This document shows positions 5,358 to 6,204 of a DNA stretch of 6,204 nt, in pieces. Position 1 is the first letter of the stretch. Every line of letters begins with the position of its first letter. The position numbers were made by a program, and so were the translations under genes. Location of the stretch: assembly GCA_030635465.1 (NCBI GenBank), contig DAOVYU010000073.1, forward strand, positions 1-6,204, in the 5' to 3' direction. The notes beneath the pieces were generated by a model. It was given only the letters and a program-made list of their open reading frames with translations, ran no database searches and was not told the DNA's origin. This DNA comes from Bacteroidales bacterium (GTDB lineage Bacteria > Bacteroidota > Bacteroidia > Bacteroidales > JAADJA01).

Positions 5358-6204
5358 CTAGTCTACAAACTTTAAAGACTGAATAATTGCATCGGTTTGA
5401 ATCAGTAAATCACGTTTCGGTTTATTGGGTGCATAAACATATCCATCAATGGTGATCACTTTATTTCTTTTTTCATCCACAAATGTATAGCTCACAAAAG
5501 GCCCACCCATAAAATCACCTTCCAGCCGCCACAATCCTTTAGTCCTCACTGCAAACATTCCTTTAAAATCAATTCGTTCGGAAAAAACCGGAGCATAATC
5601 TTCGGCTACAATCATGTAGGAACCCTCAGAGGGTCCTGGAATATATTCTTCTGTTAATGCATCCCTAAAAGATATTATCCGTGATTTATCAAAAGTGAGG
5701 GTATCGACAAAATCGTATGTGTAAATCAATAATGCCTGGCTGTTGTGTTTGGTTTCTTTTCGGATCCAGGCAAAATCAGCAAATTTCTTTGCGATATAAA
5801 ACCCACTGGGTATATCCATTGATAATTTGAAACTTTCCTCCACTGAATTAATGATATCCCTGTCTTTAAATCCTTTATAAGTTTGGATTAGGCGTGCATA
5901 TTCAGAGTCCATCAAAGTACCCAATACAACTTCTTTCTTTTCTTCAAAAAAAGTAATAAAATCTTCCTCAGAAGGAGAAATAATATTTATCACATATTGT
6001 GGACTTGCCCATACATCTTTACGGGCTTCAATGGTCGATTCTTTAGCTTTCGGGTCGATATCAACAATGAAAATATTATGATGTGCCTGGAACATTTTAG
6101 CATTATTAAACTTTGCAATTGCAATGTGAGCCATTTCAAAAAGAGGTTCCGGTTGAGGCAATACTTCATAATCCTGGTTAAAAAAGGCCCTGATAGTTTC
6201 ACCT
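5358..6204 (-). CDS. DUF4837 family protein, partial, N-terminus beyond right edge
   Basis: The reading frame is open to the right edge of the window. The codons before 6161 read GETIRAFFNQDYEV and run directly into LPQPEPLFEMAHIAI, so the TTG at 6161 is an internal leucine and not the start. About 281 residues are visible, ending at TAG (5360-5358). Features that match DUF4837, a family I know only from Bacteroidota, are GETIRAFF, LPQPEPLF, the HHNIFIVDID strand, VWASPQYVINI, the IPSGFYIAKK segment, and near the end GLWRLEGDFMGGPFVSYTFVDE. Full members are about 320-350 residues and usually carry a lipoprotein signal, which would lie outside the window. The function is unknown. The gene points the same way as the exporter operon but is separated from it by 137 bases with a promoter of their own, so I do not count it as part of the operon. 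Confidence 0.9.
   Translation of the reverse strand, partial: GETIRAFFNQDYEVLPQPEPLFEMAHIAIAKFNNAKMFQAHHNIFIVDIDPKAKESTIEARKDVWASPQYVINIISPSEEDFITFFEEKKEVVLGTLMDSEYARLIQTYKGFKDRDIINSVEESFKLSMDIPSGFYIAKKFADFAWIRKETKHNSQALLIYTYDFVDTLTFDKSRIISFRDALTEEYIPGPSEGSYMIVAEDYAPVFSERIDFKGMFAVRTKGLWRLEGDFMGGPFVSYTFVDEKRNKVITIDGYVYAPNKPKRDLLIQTDAIIQSLKFVD

Noticed and set aside
6159..6161. TTG as start codon of the DUF4837 gene
   Set aside because: The frame stays open upstream to the window edge with family-like sequence (GETIRAFF), so this codon is an internal leucine.
5990..6202. Minus-strand open frame of 70 codons
   Set aside because: It overlaps the DUF4837 gene in another frame on the same strand, and the DUF4837 frame has clear family motifs.

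Overview
The window is AT-rich, and every gene I can support lies on the minus strand, so it reads from right (about 6204) to left (1). Several signs point to a member of the Bacteroidota, probably an environmental one. These are a DUF4837 gene, a small S23-type four-helix-bundle gene, A-rich start contexts without clear Shine-Dalgarno sites, and a promoter that fits the Bacteroidota pattern (TTG, then TAnnTTTG). I would not name a genus.

Layout, in transcription order. (1) 6204-5358: the C-terminal part of a DUF4837 protein, with its start beyond the right edge. (2) 5357-5221: an intergenic regulatory region with a candidate promoter and, directly downstream, a perfect 10-bp inverted repeat that I read as a TetR-type operator. 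(3) 5220-4606: a TetR-family regulator. (4) 4609-3329: a TolC-family outer-membrane channel overlapping the regulator by ATGA. (5) 3310-2432: an HlyD-type adaptor predicted to be a lipoprotein. (6) 2407-1943: a small exported DUF2147 protein. (7) 1939-1022 and 1032-292: two ABC ATPases overlapping by 11 bases. (8) 245-1: the N-terminal 81 codons of a four-helix-bundle protein, preceded by a heptamer tandem repeat.

Genes 3 to 7 look like one operon for a tripartite ABC-2 exporter, related in layout to the enterobacterial ybhGFSR locus with its TetR regulator. Here the double ATPase YbhF is two separate genes and a dedicated TolC is included. The two ATPases match the N and C halves of YbhF in order. 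Their sequence departures (Q-loop and H-switch in one, signature motif in the other) all fall on the same predicted composite ATP site, leaving one consensus site and one degenerate site. The ABC-2 permease genes expected after the ATPases are not in the window. That place is taken by the four-helix-bundle gene and its heptamer repeat. The substrate is unknown. The regulator probably represses its own operon through the operator at 5257-5282.

I saw no RNA gene, CRISPR array, insertion sequence or convincing terminator. No gene-free stretch exceeds 300 bases; the longest is the regulatory region just upstream of the TetR gene. The most interesting points are the segregated ATPase asymmetry, the four-helix-bundle cassette where the permeases should be, the DUF2147 gene inside an exporter operon, and the promoter-operator arrangement. 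None of these proves a new system.
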